A program made the translations under genes and the position numbers. Source: Acidobacteriota bacterium (GTDB taxonomy: Bacteria; Acidobacteriota; Thermoanaerobaculia; Multivoradales; JBCCEF01). Taken from it: a stretch of 64,000 nucleotides of DNA. Positions 1-8,515 of the stretch are shown here, in pieces. The notes below the pieces were generated by a model that was not told where the DNA came from, did no database searches, and was given only the letters and a program-made list of their open reading frames with translations. The stretch is from positions 1-64,000 of the forward strand of contig JBCCHV010000003.1 of the NCBI GenBank assembly GCA_039028635.1, in the 5' to 3' direction. The first letter of the stretch is position 1; each line of letters opens with the position of its first letter.

Positions 1-2161
1 ACCAGGACACGTACGGCCTGGGCGTAGCGTCCGATGGCTTGCGCTTGCGCTGCCAAAGTCTGGAAGCGGGTCTGCGCCTCGGTGACGTGGCCAAGATTGA
101 GCGCCAGCCATGCCAGGTTCTCCTCGACCATCGAGGCCGAGAGGCCATCGCCCACCTCGCGAAACCCCGCCGCTGCATCCGCCCATAGGCGTGTCGCCAG
201 AGCGCCCTCGCCACTTGTCGCCGCGCGCACCCCCAGGCAGGTGTCGACGCGGGCATTGCCCGCGACATCGCCAAGTCGGGAGAATGTCTGACGAGCTTGC
301 TCTAAATACCGAGCAAACTCGGCACGATCGCCACTGGCTCGCGCCAACAATCCCCGCGCCATCGCGATGTCTGCCTCGAAAGCCGGATCCGGGTGATCCC
401 GGACAATCGAGCGGGTTTCGTCGAGCAGGCCCTGCGCCAAGTCGACCTCGCGGCGCTCTACCAGCTTGACGGCAAATCGTGCCAAGACCCGGCCGGTACT
501 GACCAGATCACCGGACTCGGCAAACAGCTGGCGTGCGTTTTCGGCGGCGACCAGCGCCTCGGGCAGGCGCGCGGCCGAGAGCAGCGAATACGCTTCGGCT
601 TGATGCGCTCGCGCCGCCAGGTGGGTGGCGCCGAGCGCCGAAGCCAGGCTCGTTGCCTTGCGGGCAGCTTTCGCCGCCGCCTCATGCCGCCCCATCTGTT
701 CGGCGGAGGCAGCGGCGATCAGCTCGATCCGGGGGTCCTGCTGGGCTGCAGGGTTGCTGCGCAGGCGCTCGATGCTGTCGAGCGAAGCCTCGAGCATCCC
801 GGCGCGCAGCTCGGCCTCAGCGGTTCGCAAGCCGTACTCGAGGCTCTCCGGCGACAGCAGCCAGAGCGCCCGATACTTTCTAGAGCCGCTTCCCACGAGC
901 GCGCCGCCCGGGAAGCGCCGGCCTCGACCCAGAGACGTTGCTCGTTGGGCAGGCCCGGGGCGAGCTCGAGCGCGGTGGCCGCGACTCGCCGCGCCTCGTG
1001 GTAGTCGCCGAGCTCCGACCAGGCTTTGGACAGCGCCAGGTGCGCCAGCGGTTGGGACGGGTCTTCGGCGATCGACATTTCCAGCTTGGCGCGCGCCGCC
1101 GCGGCTCGATGACGCTGCAACAGCCACTGGCCCTCGTGAAACAGACGCGCGGCCAACGAGGAACGGGAGCGAGCATGTTCGTCGCCGAGCGGCCGTCGGA
1201 TCGCTTCGCCGCCCAGCCCCAGGCTGGCCCGCAGCCGAGCACCGACCAAGGCCAGCGTCTGGAGCAACTCATCGGCCGGGCGCTCTTCGATCAGCACCTC
1301 CTGCAAACCGCCCGGCGCCGAGGTGTCCTTGACCCAGACGTTGATGCGGAGAGCTTCCTGCTCCCCCTGGCCATCTGCCAAGAAAGAGCCGAAGACCACG
1401 AGATCCACACCCAAAGCCGCTGACAGATAGCGATGCCCTTGCTCGTCGTCCGAGGGATCGGTCGACAGCTTTCGTTCGACGCTGCGCACCGCCGCCGTCG
1501 GCACGACCCGCAACTCCGGAGCCGCCGCCAACTCGGCCGACAGGCTCTCCGCAAGCCCGGTGGTCATCCAGTCATGCTTCGTAGCACCGGTCAGATTCTC
1601 GAATCTCAGCACCGCAACCGTTCGCCGCGCTGCCATCGGCTCGTTCGAGACGTCGACGGCGACTGGGCCGTTTCCCGTTGCTGGGATGAGCGGGGCGCCT
1701 CCCTTCAGCAGTCCGATGACGCCCCAGGCGCCCGCCAAGACGAGCAGTGCCAGCAGCACCGCGACCCAGGGAGGCCGCCTTGGCCTTCGCTCCTCGGATG
1801 GCGCCTCAGGGACCGCTGGGCTCTCGACGACGGCGACCAGGCGGTAGCCGCGGCCCCGCACCGTCTCGATGTAATCCGGGTTCTTCGCGCTGTCGCCCAG
1901 AAGCTGACGCAGCTCGGACACGCACCGCGCCAGGGCCCCGTCTTCGACCTCCGCACCTCGCCAAACCGCTGCCAGCAATTCGGCCTTGCTCACCAGCGCC
2001 CCTGGACGGGCGCAAAGGAACACCAGCAGATCCATTTGCATCGGGCTCAAGGCCCGATCCTCACCACCGCGTCGAATGCGCAGCTCGCGCGGTTCTACCA
2101 ACCAGTCACCGACGGTGAAGTCACTGGCCAACAGCGGCTTGTTCGTCACGAGCGCGGACAT
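1..2161 (-). CDS. Winged-helix transcriptional regulator with TPR region, partial and frameshifted
   Basis: The first ~110 residues form a Trans_reg_C (OmpR/CadC-type) winged-helix domain, ending in the typical IETVRGRGYRLV. A proline-rich linker and one membrane segment follow (about residues 130-152, WVAVLLALLVLAGAWGVIG). Next comes a TolB/FlgO-like domain starting at RTVAVLRFENLTG, then TPR-like helices. This architecture is common in Acidobacteria: a membrane-anchored regulator with a sensory TPR part. The reading frame breaks at a T-run at 877-879. One extra A on the coding strand would join WEAALE to KYRALWLLSPESLEYGL, and that second frame stays open, with good TPR-like sequence, to base 1. 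The gene therefore continues past the left edge. The break is either a sequencing or assembly indel or a real mutation. Start ATG at 2161; no strong ribosome site seen. Confidence 0.85.
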
Positions 2162-2529
2162 GGGGATCGAACGACGATTCGCGGGCCTCGCCTGGATTGG
2201 TGGACGGTGTTTATGTCGACCCTAGGATATCTCGAAGGATCTATGCGCTACCTCGGATCCCGGAGAGCGCAAGGCAGGGCGCGAAGGTCGGGCGAAGAAA
2301 CCGCGGAGGAATCGCGAAGCGGAAGCGAAGGACCCAGCGGTTCCCACGAAGCCACAATCAAGCTCACAACGCAAAGGGCCCGCAGACGTCGATTCGCGTT
2401 CAGAACCGGCGTTCCGGGTGACCTTCGACAGAGCCAAGGAACCGTGCAGCCTAGCGACCTCGACCCGCGTGATGCCGGCAATGTCGATGGAGACGAGATT
2501 GCACGCCGCAATCCACGCAGGAGGAAACC
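2162..2529. other. Divergent intergenic region
   Basis: A 368-base gap between the divergent regulator gene on the left and the HAF-repeat gene on the right. It must hold both promoters. No convincing sigma-70 boxes, tRNA or repeat were recognised. An AGGAGG ribosome site lies at about 2519-2524, just before the right-hand gene. Confidence 0.5.
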
Positions 2530-3612
2530 GTGAAGAAAACACCCTGGATGGTTTGGAGCTTGTTCTTGTGTATCGCCCATCTTGCCGCGCAGGCCGAAGC
2601 CCAGACGATCATCGACCTGGGGCCCAACGCGATCGTTTCCGGAATGAGCGACGACGGCCAGGTGGTCGTCGGCTCCTTCGGGCTCGGCGGCTCTGCCTTT
2701 CGCTGGACTCGGGCCAACGGCCTCCAACTGATCGGCGGCAGCGGGCCGCCCTACGTGTCCGGTGACGGCGCGGTGATCGGCGGCACCATCATGGATGGCG
2801 CGATCGAAAAGGCGGCGATCTGGGTGAACGGCACAAACTGGCAGCTGCTCGGCGATGTTCCTGGTGGGGCGCCTTGCGACATCCTTAGTAGCAGTGTCTG
2901 GGGGATCAACGGGGACGGGTCGGTGATCGTGGGTTTGGCCTGGCATGACTGTGTCAGCGCTCGAGCCTTTCGCTGGGACGAGGTCAACGGCATGGTCGAC
3001 CTGGGTGCCGTCGGCGACAACAGTCGGGCCAACGGCGTGTCGGAAGACGGCACGACGGCCGTGGGATGGGATGCAAACCCTGACACGGGGACATGGGAAG
3101 GTGCTCGTTGGGTCAGTGGCACAGAAAGCCCTCTGAGCGACGAAGAGACCGTGGGAGAGGCGACGGCGGCCAATTCGGACGGTTCGATCATCGTCGGCGG
3201 GCGCGGCGGAGCACTCTCCAACCAGGCATACCGCTGGACCAGCACCACCGGTATCGAGCTGATCGGGGTGCTCAGCAACCCGGCCGGAAGTGCGCGGGCA
3301 ACAGATCTCAGCGAGGACGGCAACCTGATCGTCGGATTCAGTGGCGGGTCACCCATCGATCGCGCTGGCTTCGCCTGGACCCCAAAGGACGGTATGGTCC
3401 GAATCGACGATTACCTGACGACGCAGGGTGTCGAGGGGCTCCAATCCTGGTCCTTGGATACACCGATTGCGGTGTCTCCGGACAAGCGCTTCATCGCCGG
3501 CTGGGGCATACGCAACGCCGCGTTTCACGGCTTTCTCGTCGATTTTCTGGGCCTGTTCACCGACGGCTTCGAGAGCGGCGACACGTCCGCCTGGAGCGCC
3601 ATGGCTCCCTGA
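2530..3612 (+). CDS. Secreted HAF-repeat protein with C-terminal DGFESGDTSAW motif
   Basis: A 360-aa protein with a Sec signal peptide (MKKTPWMVWSLFLCIAHLAAQAEA). It has four to five HAF-type repeats of about 45-60 residues. Each pairs an AFRW/AYRW strand with a DG..VVG strand, for example AFRWDEVNGMVDLGAV followed by SEDGTTAVGW. HAF repeats are predicted to form an extracellular beta-propeller-like fold; the ligand is unknown. The last 20 residues contain FTDGFESGDTSAWS, a short motif also found at the end of the giant protein at 8516-18298 and just after the signal peptide of the protein at 60042. Start chosen for the AGGAGG site 6 bases upstream and the signal peptide. Transcribed away from the regulator on its left, which could control it (inference). 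Confidence 0.85.
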   Translation: MKKTPWMVWSLFLCIAHLAAQAEAQTIIDLGPNAIVSGMSDDGQVVVGSFGLGGSAFRWTRANGLQLIGGSGPPYVSGDGAVIGGTIMDGAIEKAAIWVNGTNWQLLGDVPGGAPCDILSSSVWGINGDGSVIVGLAWHDCVSARAFRWDEVNGMVDLGAVGDNSRANGVSEDGTTAVGWDANPDTGTWEGARWVSGTESPLSDEETVGEATAANSDGSIIVGGRGGALSNQAYRWTSTTGIELIGVLSNPAGSARATDLSEDGNLIVGFSGGSPIDRAGFAWTPKDGMVRIDDYLTTQGVEGLQSWSLDTPIAVSPDKRFIAGWGIRNAAFHGFLVDFLGLFTDGFESGDTSAWSAMAP

Positions 3613-4404
3613 GCCGACCCACCTCGCAACGACGTCGCCACACCGGTCGGCGCGATCGGCGAGTGCAAAATTTCGAGAGCCCCTTAACCCGGGCGCCGGC
3701 CTTCTCCGGCCCCGGGAACGGCTACTCGAGCGGGAAGAGCGCTGCTAGGACCTCGGCCATCCGGCCCTGCCGAAGGCCCTAGCCAGCGCCGTCGAAGATC
3801 ATCGGCGGCCGTTCGTCGAATTCTTCGACCGCCACCACCAGGCCCTGCCCCTATCCACCCGCGTTCGACAACAAGGCGACGATCACCGGTGCGACCGTCT
3901 CGCCGATGAGGTTTCGAGGCTCTCGCACATCTCGCGAAGTCAAAGGGTGGCACCTCTACCAGCCCGGCCCAGCACCTCTACCAGCCCGGCCGGCTGGAGA
4001 GCACCAACTGCGAAGGACATTCGGGAACTCGTGAAACGGGATTTCGAATCGTCCATCGAGCCATCGGCTCAGGGATCCATATTTTCATGGATGTCGAGAG
4101 CCACTGACTCCTAGGAATCCTCGATCCTCGGCTCGAGGAATGACTTAGGCCCGGCAAAGCCTTGGGACTCAAACCACTGAACCCATTGATCTAAGTCAAT
4201 CCCAACTCAAGCGGACGGCAACTACTTCTACAGGCCCTGTCTCACCTGGCCCTGGGCGAGGCACTAACGATAATAGGTTCTCATTTTCATTTCTTTATTC
4301 GATCCAATGTAGATATATGTATCCATTGACTGATCGGATAAAGAAGAACGCGGGCTCGCGACCGGAGCTCCGGCCGCGGGCCCCCTCCCAAGGGAGAGCA
4401 ATCG
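3613..4404. other. Gene-poor intergenic region with decayed element
   Basis: About 790 bases with no convincing gene; the ORFs here look like random GC-rich frames. There is a short imperfect direct repeat around 3949-3990 (AGCACCTCTACCAGCCCGGCC-like, two copies). A 91-base block at 4109-4199 is related to 8104-8193 beside the IS3 remnant. The stretch 4265-4345 is AT-rich and could carry the promoter of the protease gene, but no clear boxes were picked. Confidence 0.5.
4109..4199 (+). repeat. Diverged copy of the block at 8104-8193
   Basis: By eye this block aligns over its whole length with 8104-8193. Shared pieces include AGGAATGA/GGGAATGA, GGCCC.GC, GGACTCAA.CCACTGA and the near-palindrome TTGA.CTAAGTCAA at the right end. 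At the second location the palindrome is the left edge of a three-copy array next to an IS3-family transposase remnant. The block is therefore best read as the edge, or preferred target, of the same insertion element. No transposase sequence remains here. Confidence 0.6.
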
Positions 4405-6111
4405 ATGAAGTGGATTTCCAGTGCTGCGATTCTGATGTTGGTGGTGGTGCCGGCCTTCGGCACCGAGGTTGGCTCGGAAGTAGTGTCCGGACAGCTCGAT
4501 CCGGCGGCCCATGCCCATGCCATGCATGAACTGAACTCCACGCTCCTAACCCTCGAAGCGCCGGACCGCGAAGCCTTGGTGGCACCGCTGCCGGTGGAGG
4601 AACAGACCCGCCTGGAGAAGGCCCCGAAGGATCAAGGCCGACTGCTGGTGGGCTCCAACATCGCCCTGGGCCTGAAGGTTAATTCGGCCTCGGAGGGCGG
4701 CTTCGGGCAAGTCCTGCGGCGCGCCGAAGGGGACGTCTGGAGCGCCGCCGTGCGCTCTCCTGGGGCCATCGCCGTGCGCCTGCACCTGGGAGACCTCGAC
4801 CTGCCCAAGGGCGCCGAGCTCTATGCCTACAACGCCTCCGGCCAGGCCTTCGGCCCCTACACCGGCCGCGGGCCCCTGGGGGACGGCAGCCAGTGGACCC
4901 ATACCCTCCTCGGCGACGAGATCCGTCTGCAATTGCACCTGCCACCGAGGGCCAGGGGAAATGCCGCTTCGGCGGGAGCTTCCTTCACCGTCAAGGAGAT
5001 CGCCCACCTCGGGCCTAACTTCTTCCTCGCCCAGACACCCGAGGCCTCCGCTTTTTGTGGCTTCAACCAGGCCTGCACCACCAACGCCGCCTGCGAGTCG
5101 ATCCCCAGCGCCATCCAGCCGGCGGCGGACGCTACTGCCCATCTGCTGTTTGCCGTCGGTAGCAGCTCCTTCATCTGCTCAGGCGGTCTGCTCAACGACA
5201 CCGACACCTCCACCCAGGTTCCGCTGCTGCTGACCGCCAACCACTGCTTCAGCAGCGGCTCCTCGGCCAACAGCCTGGAGGCCTACTTCCAGTACACCAC
5301 CCCCTGCGGCGGCGCCTGCTTCAACCCCTACTCCGCCTCATTGCCGCGCACCGTGGGCTCGACCATCCTATCCACCAGCTCCTCCAGCGACTACACCCTG
5401 GTTGAGCTGGCCCAGCAGCCGCCAGCAGGTAGCGTCCTGTTGGGCTGGACCGCCACCGCGGTGGCCAACTCCGCCGGCACCAACTTGTTCCGCATTAGCC
5501 ATCCGGGCGGCGCGCCCCAGGCTTACTCGGAGCACAGCGTCAACACCACCGCGGGCACCTGCGGCTCCTGGCCGCGCGGCCCGTGGATCTACAGCGACGA
5601 CACCCTGGGAGCCACCGAAGGTGGCAGCTCCGGCTCCGTGGTGCTCAACTCGAGCGGCCAGGTGGTGGGCCAGCTCTCCGGCGCCTGCGGCCTCTCTCCG
5701 GAGACCTCCTGCGACGGCGACGACCGTACCGTGGACGGCGCCTTGGCGGCCTACTACTCGAGCGTCGAGCCGTTCCTGGACCCCGGCTCCGGCGGCCCCA
5801 GCGGCAGCTGTCCGGCGGGCTACACCGAGTTCAACGGCACCATCTCCGCCGGCAACCCGGACCAGGTGACCAACATCTTCCGCGATAGCGGGAACTTCAA
5901 TGGTCTCCTGATCTGCTCCGGCGCCGATCTGGACCTGTACCTCGACCGCATGCGCAGCAACGGCAGCTACCGATCCACGGTAGCTTCCTCGACCAGCAGC
6001 GGCTGCAACGAGGTGATCAACTACACGAACAACCGGCTGCGCTACTACCGCTGGCGCGTGAGCGCCTACTCCGGCTCGGCCAGCTTCACCCTCTGCGTCA
6101 ACAAGCCCTAA
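4405..6111 (+). CDS. Secreted trypsin-like serine protease (lysyl endopeptidase-like)
   Basis: A 568-aa extracellular serine endopeptidase of the S1 fold. Signal peptide at residues 1-20 (MKWISSAAILMLVVVPAFG), then a pro-region of about 200 residues. The catalytic domain has His280 in LLLTANHC, Asp329 in SSSDYTLVEL and Ser409 in EGGSSGSVV. The TANHC and GGSSGS forms, with many cysteines, resemble Achromobacter protease I and related bacterial lysyl-specific proteases. Specificity is not proven here. The last ~100 residues, after a Gly/Pro/Ser linker near residue 455, form a cysteine-containing beta domain like bacterial pre-peptidase C-terminal domains. GGGAGA lies upstream of the ATG and a strong terminator hairpin follows, so it is probably a single-gene unit. 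Confidence 0.88.
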   Translation: MKWISSAAILMLVVVPAFGTEVGSEVVSGQLDPAAHAHAMHELNSTLLTLEAPDREALVAPLPVEEQTRLEKAPKDQGRLLVGSNIALGLKVNSASEGGFGQVLRRAEGDVWSAAVRSPGAIAVRLHLGDLDLPKGAELYAYNASGQAFGPYTGRGPLGDGSQWTHTLLGDEIRLQLHLPPRARGNAASAGASFTVKEIAHLGPNFFLAQTPEASAFCGFNQACTTNAACESIPSAIQPAADATAHLLFAVGSSSFICSGGLLNDTDTSTQVPLLLTANHCFSSGSSANSLEAYFQYTTPCGGACFNPYSASLPRTVGSTILSTSSSSDYTLVELAQQPPAGSVLLGWTATAVANSAGTNLFRISHPGGAPQAYSEHSVNTTAGTCGSWPRGPWIYSDDTLGATEGGSSGSVVLNSSGQVVGQLSGACGLSPETSCDGDDRTVDGALAAYYSSVEPFLDPGSGGPSGSCPAGYTEFNGTISAGNPDQVTNIFRDSGNFNGLLICSGADLDLYLDRMRSNGSYRSTVASSTSSGCNEVINYTNNRLRYYRWRVSAYSGSASFTLCVNKP

Positions 6112-6124
6112 GCTTCGTTGGCTG

Positions 6125-6166
6125 AAGCCCCCCAGTCGCGCCGAAGCGCGCTGGGGGGCTTAATTT
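6125..6166 (+). terminator. Rho-independent terminator of the protease gene
   Basis: Perfect inverted repeat AAGCCCCCCAG (6125-6135) and CTGGGGGGCTT (6151-6161). The loop contains a second small GCGC stem, and TAATTTC follows. It lies 13 bases after the protease stop codon. Confidence 0.85.
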
Positions 6167-6195
6167 CTGGGGCCACGGGACCCTCATCGCACGAC

Positions 6196-6265
6196 GTCGC
6201 GGGTGACCTCGGCAGAATCTGGTGGACTTTGCGGCGCAGGTTCCTGACGACTTCGTCGAAGGCGG
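6196..6265 (-). pseudogene. leuS 3'-region fragment
   Basis: About 70 bases closely match leuS codons at 30253-30323, apart from a few substitutions and one missing base. On the minus strand both encode DEVV.NLRRKVHQ.L, in leuS DEVVTNLRRKVHQTL. This is a detached, frameshifted scrap of leucyl-tRNA synthetase sequence far from the working gene. It shows that leuS-end DNA has been copied or rearranged, or that a second, diverged leuS was once here. Not translated. Confidence 0.75.
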
Positions 6266-6347
6266 TAGTTCCACCAAGGCAGCGCCCAACTCTTTCGGGT
6301 CGATCGCCAGGCCTCTCTCGATCATGCCCCGATGGTAGTCTCGCCCC

Positions 6348-6554
6348 ATGGCCGAGAGCATCAAACACGCGAAGGCCCGGGGCACCATCGAAGGCCCTCT
6401 TCTCGATCGTGAGCTCGAGCAGCTCCGTGACGAGGTCGATCCCGGGCTTATCGACTGGTTCCGATCACTCGACGTTTCCGAGCGACTCCGCGTCTGCTCC
6501 CACGCCGCCCGAAGTCTCGCTCGCCTGCGCCATGCTGCATCCTCCGACGGCTGA
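6348..6554 (+). CDS. Small protein preceding nucleotidyltransferase-like gene
   Basis: A 68-aa soluble, helical, charged protein (MAESIKHAKARGTIEGPLLD at the N-terminus). Its 3' end overlaps the next gene by 23 bases in a different frame, so the two are probably translated together. No family recognised. Small partners directly upstream of minimal nucleotidyltransferases are often toxin-antitoxin partners or DNA-binding subunits, but nothing in the sequence proves this. The ribosome site is weak. An alternative is that it belongs to a longer, frame-shifted N-terminus of the next gene. Confidence 0.5.
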   Translation: MAESIKHAKARGTIEGPLLDRELEQLRDEVDPGLIDWFRSLDVSERLRVCSHAARSLARLRHAASSDG

Positions 6555-7014
6555 CCTCGAAGGCCTCCTGGCGGAGATCACAAGAGCCGAAGTCGAAGTC
6601 ATCGTCATCGGAGGCGTCGCCGCGGTGATCCATGGAGCCCCAATCACCACCATAGATCTCGATGTCGTCTACCGACGGACCTCGCAGAGTCTCGACCGCT
6701 TAGAAACGCTCCTGAAGCAGCTCGACGCCCGAGTCCGCGACCCAGCCGGCCGCAGCCTTCGACCCACCCGCGGTCACCTCGAGGCAGACGGAGCCCTGCT
6801 GCTGACCACCCGCCTGGGACCCTTCGACCCTCTTGCCACGCTGCCCGATGGTCGAGACTTCGAGGCCCTCCTTCCCGACTCGGAGGTCGTCGCAACCCAA
6901 GACCTCTCCGTCCGGGTCCTGACCCTCGATGCCCTGATCGACATCAAGCGGTCTACAGGGAGAGCAAAGGACCGTCTGATGCTTGGCCCTCTCCTCGCAC
7001 TCAAAGAGAAGTAG
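6532..7014 (+). CDS. Nucleotidyltransferase-like protein
   Basis: A 160-aa protein, MLHPPTADLEGLLAEITRAE..., with VIVIGGVAAVIHGAPITTIDLDVVY. This is the GG(V/x)A...H G..(R/I)TT.D(I/L)D core of the pol-beta-type nucleotidyltransferase superfamily as in AbiEii/DUF6036-like proteins. Asp residues in TIDLDVVY would bind metal. The middle has DLSVRVLTLDALIDIKRSTGR, matching the conserved LDALI..K..AGR..D segment of this group. Such proteins are often the toxin half of toxin-antitoxin or abortive-infection pairs; that role is inference. Start chosen at the ATG inside the end of the 68-aa gene. The same frame extends upstream to 6118 but reads through the leuS scrap there. Confidence 0.7.
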   Translation: MLHPPTADLEGLLAEITRAEVEVIVIGGVAAVIHGAPITTIDLDVVYRRTSQSLDRLETLLKQLDARVRDPAGRSLRPTRGHLEADGALLLTTRLGPFDPLATLPDGRDFEALLPDSEVVATQDLSVRVLTLDALIDIKRSTGRAKDRLMLGPLLALKEK

Positions 7015-7325
7015 TTCGGTTCGAAACTCACCGACCGACGCCGGCCTGGTGAGACGGAAACTCCTTCGCGCCTTCTCTTTCCGATCGAATAGAATCGAAG
7101 TTAGTAAGAGACGCTCAGCATTTGGTCGAGTTCCACAGGAGAGAACATAGGTTGCGGAAAGGCACGCGGCCCGCAAAGCTAATCCTCCGCTCAACTTATA
7201 GGACGGACGGGAATAACAACGATGGCTCCCTCGATGATTTGGAGCCTACATGCATTAGGAGCGCAGAACCAATGGCTTAAGCATACGGCGAACGCCGTTG
7301 CTTAGCCCGGGAGTCATACGACACT
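7015..7325. other. Intergenic region
   Basis: About 310 bases with lower GC than the surroundings. No gene, RNA or clear repeat recognised. It presumably holds the promoter of the orphan gene at 7326. Confidence 0.4.
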
Positions 7326-7796
7326 ATGACATCGCATCCTTTCGCATTCCGTAGTCTTGCTGGCGTTGAGCCAGGAGTCACGACACTGAACGACGTTCAA
7401 GATCGCTTTGGCGATCCGGATTCGCAGTCGCTGACCCAATCGTCTAACGCCACCGGCGGAGATCCTGGAGGCGATCTTATCTGGCATTACCCTCTTCTTG
7501 GAGTTCAGGTTTATATAGGCCGTGACGATACGGAAGCGCTAAACCCCTTGGTCGACGAAGTCCACATCATTGCGCCATTCGATCAGCCGCTGCGATGCGG
7601 ATTGCATATTGGTCAATCGTTGGAATCGGCACGCAAAGTCATTCAGGAGAACTTTCAAGTCACCGACGAATACGAAGACGCAATCTACTTTGTGCCTGCA
7701 ATCGGCTATCGATTGCTTGCCAGCGTCGAGAACCTGAATACAAACAAAGTCGTGAAGATAGAGTTGATGCGACACCACGACGGAAATGCGGAATAA
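7326..7796 (+). CDS. Hypothetical protein (SmpA/OmlA-like N-terminal pattern)
   Basis: A 156-aa soluble protein without signal peptide. The start SLAGVEPGVTTLNDVQDRFGDP follows the G(V/I)..G.(T/S)....V...(F/L)G.P pattern of small SmpA/BLIP-like modules. A second copy of the pattern is visible as CGLHIGQSLESARKVIQENF. Two repeats of such a fold are therefore likely, and it may act as a binding protein. The GC content and codon use look lower than in neighbouring genes, which fits acquisition by transfer. GGGAG lies 11 bases upstream of the ATG. Function unknown. Confidence 0.6.
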   Translation: MTSHPFAFRSLAGVEPGVTTLNDVQDRFGDPDSQSLTQSSNATGGDPGGDLIWHYPLLGVQVYIGRDDTEALNPLVDEVHIIAPFDQPLRCGLHIGQSLESARKVIQENFQVTDEYEDAIYFVPAIGYRLLASVENLNTNKVVKIELMRHHDGNAE

Positions 7797-8180
7797 CAAG
7801 TGGATAATCCCACTTGAGTTAAGAGGCTGTGACCTCTACCCAAGGGCTGCCACCGCTCCCGGAAATGACGGACCGCAGCACGCCGGGCCGAGGGCGTCAC
7901 CATTTTCTTGAAAGAGCATCCTTGAGGGCCTGCTGGCGAAGCGTCAAATCCGCCACCGCCACCTTCTAAGTAAGAGGCTGGCTCTTCAGCCAACGGGGCC
8001 AGTACCTCGCTCAAAACAATCTGGTCGCTGCAAGCCGGCGGGTCGAGCGACTCCGGAAGCGAGCGCAGCAAGCCACCAAGCATCCTCGTTCAGGCCGCCA
8101 GATTCCTGGAACCGTCGAGCCTGAGTCCGGGGAATGATCGAGGCCCAGCGCCGGCCCAGGACTCAAGCCACTGATTCCAT
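7797..8180. other. Intergenic region with IS-flank block
   Basis: No gene seen. The right part, 8104-8193, is the counterpart of the block at 4109-4199 and leads directly into the three-copy array of IS ends. Confidence 0.5.
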
Positions 8181-8295
8181 TGACCTAAGTCAAGTCGGTG
8201 GCACCTCCACACGGCTGACCTAAGTCAAGTGGGTGGCACCTCCACACGGCAGGCACGCACTGACCTAAGTCAAGTCGGTGGCACCTCCACACGGC
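8181..8295 (+). repeat. Three direct copies of a 35-bp IS-end-like unit
   Basis: The unit starts TGACCTAAGTCAAG and ends CACCTCCACACGGC. Copies lie at 8181-8215, 8216-8250 and 8261-8295. They are almost identical: copy 2 has GGG for TCG in the middle, and 10 bases (AGGCACGCAC) separate copies 2 and 3. The third copy runs straight into the IS3-family orfA remnant, so the unit is probably the left terminus of that element. Tandem ends suggest repeated insertion into, and loss from, the same site. Confidence 0.7.
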
Positions 8296-8299
8296 AGGC

Positions 8300-8515
8300 A
8301 CGTACTACCGCTGGAAGGCCAAGTTCGGCGGCACGGACATCAGTGAGGCCAGGCGCCTACGAGAGCTCGAGGAGGAGAACAGACGGCTCAAGGCAGCCGT
8401 CGCCGAGCTGACGCTGGACAAGCAGATCCTCAAAGAGGTCGTGGCGAGAGAATGGTAACGCCCACGGCCCGGCGTGAGGCGGTAGGTGTCCGGTGCTCGA
8501 TTCGATTGTTGGCGA
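8300..8515 (+). pseudogene. IS3-family transposase remnant (orfA C-terminus plus start of orfB)
   Basis: From 8300 to the TAA at 8456-8458 the frame reads TYYRWKAKFGGTDISEARRL, then an ELEEENRRLK leucine-zipper segment and TLDKQILKEVVAREW. This is the C-terminal half of an IS3-family OrfA; the helix-turn-helix N-terminus is missing. A second frame starting at 8455 reads VTPTARREAVGV, the usual start of OrfB, and is lost after a few codons. The rest of the element is deleted where it meets the 3' end of the giant gene. Inactive. Confidence 0.85.

Noticed and set aside
6118-6531. N-terminal extension of the nucleotidyltransferase frame to 6118
   Set aside because: It would read through the protease terminator region and the leuS scrap, and the composition is not protein-like before 6532.
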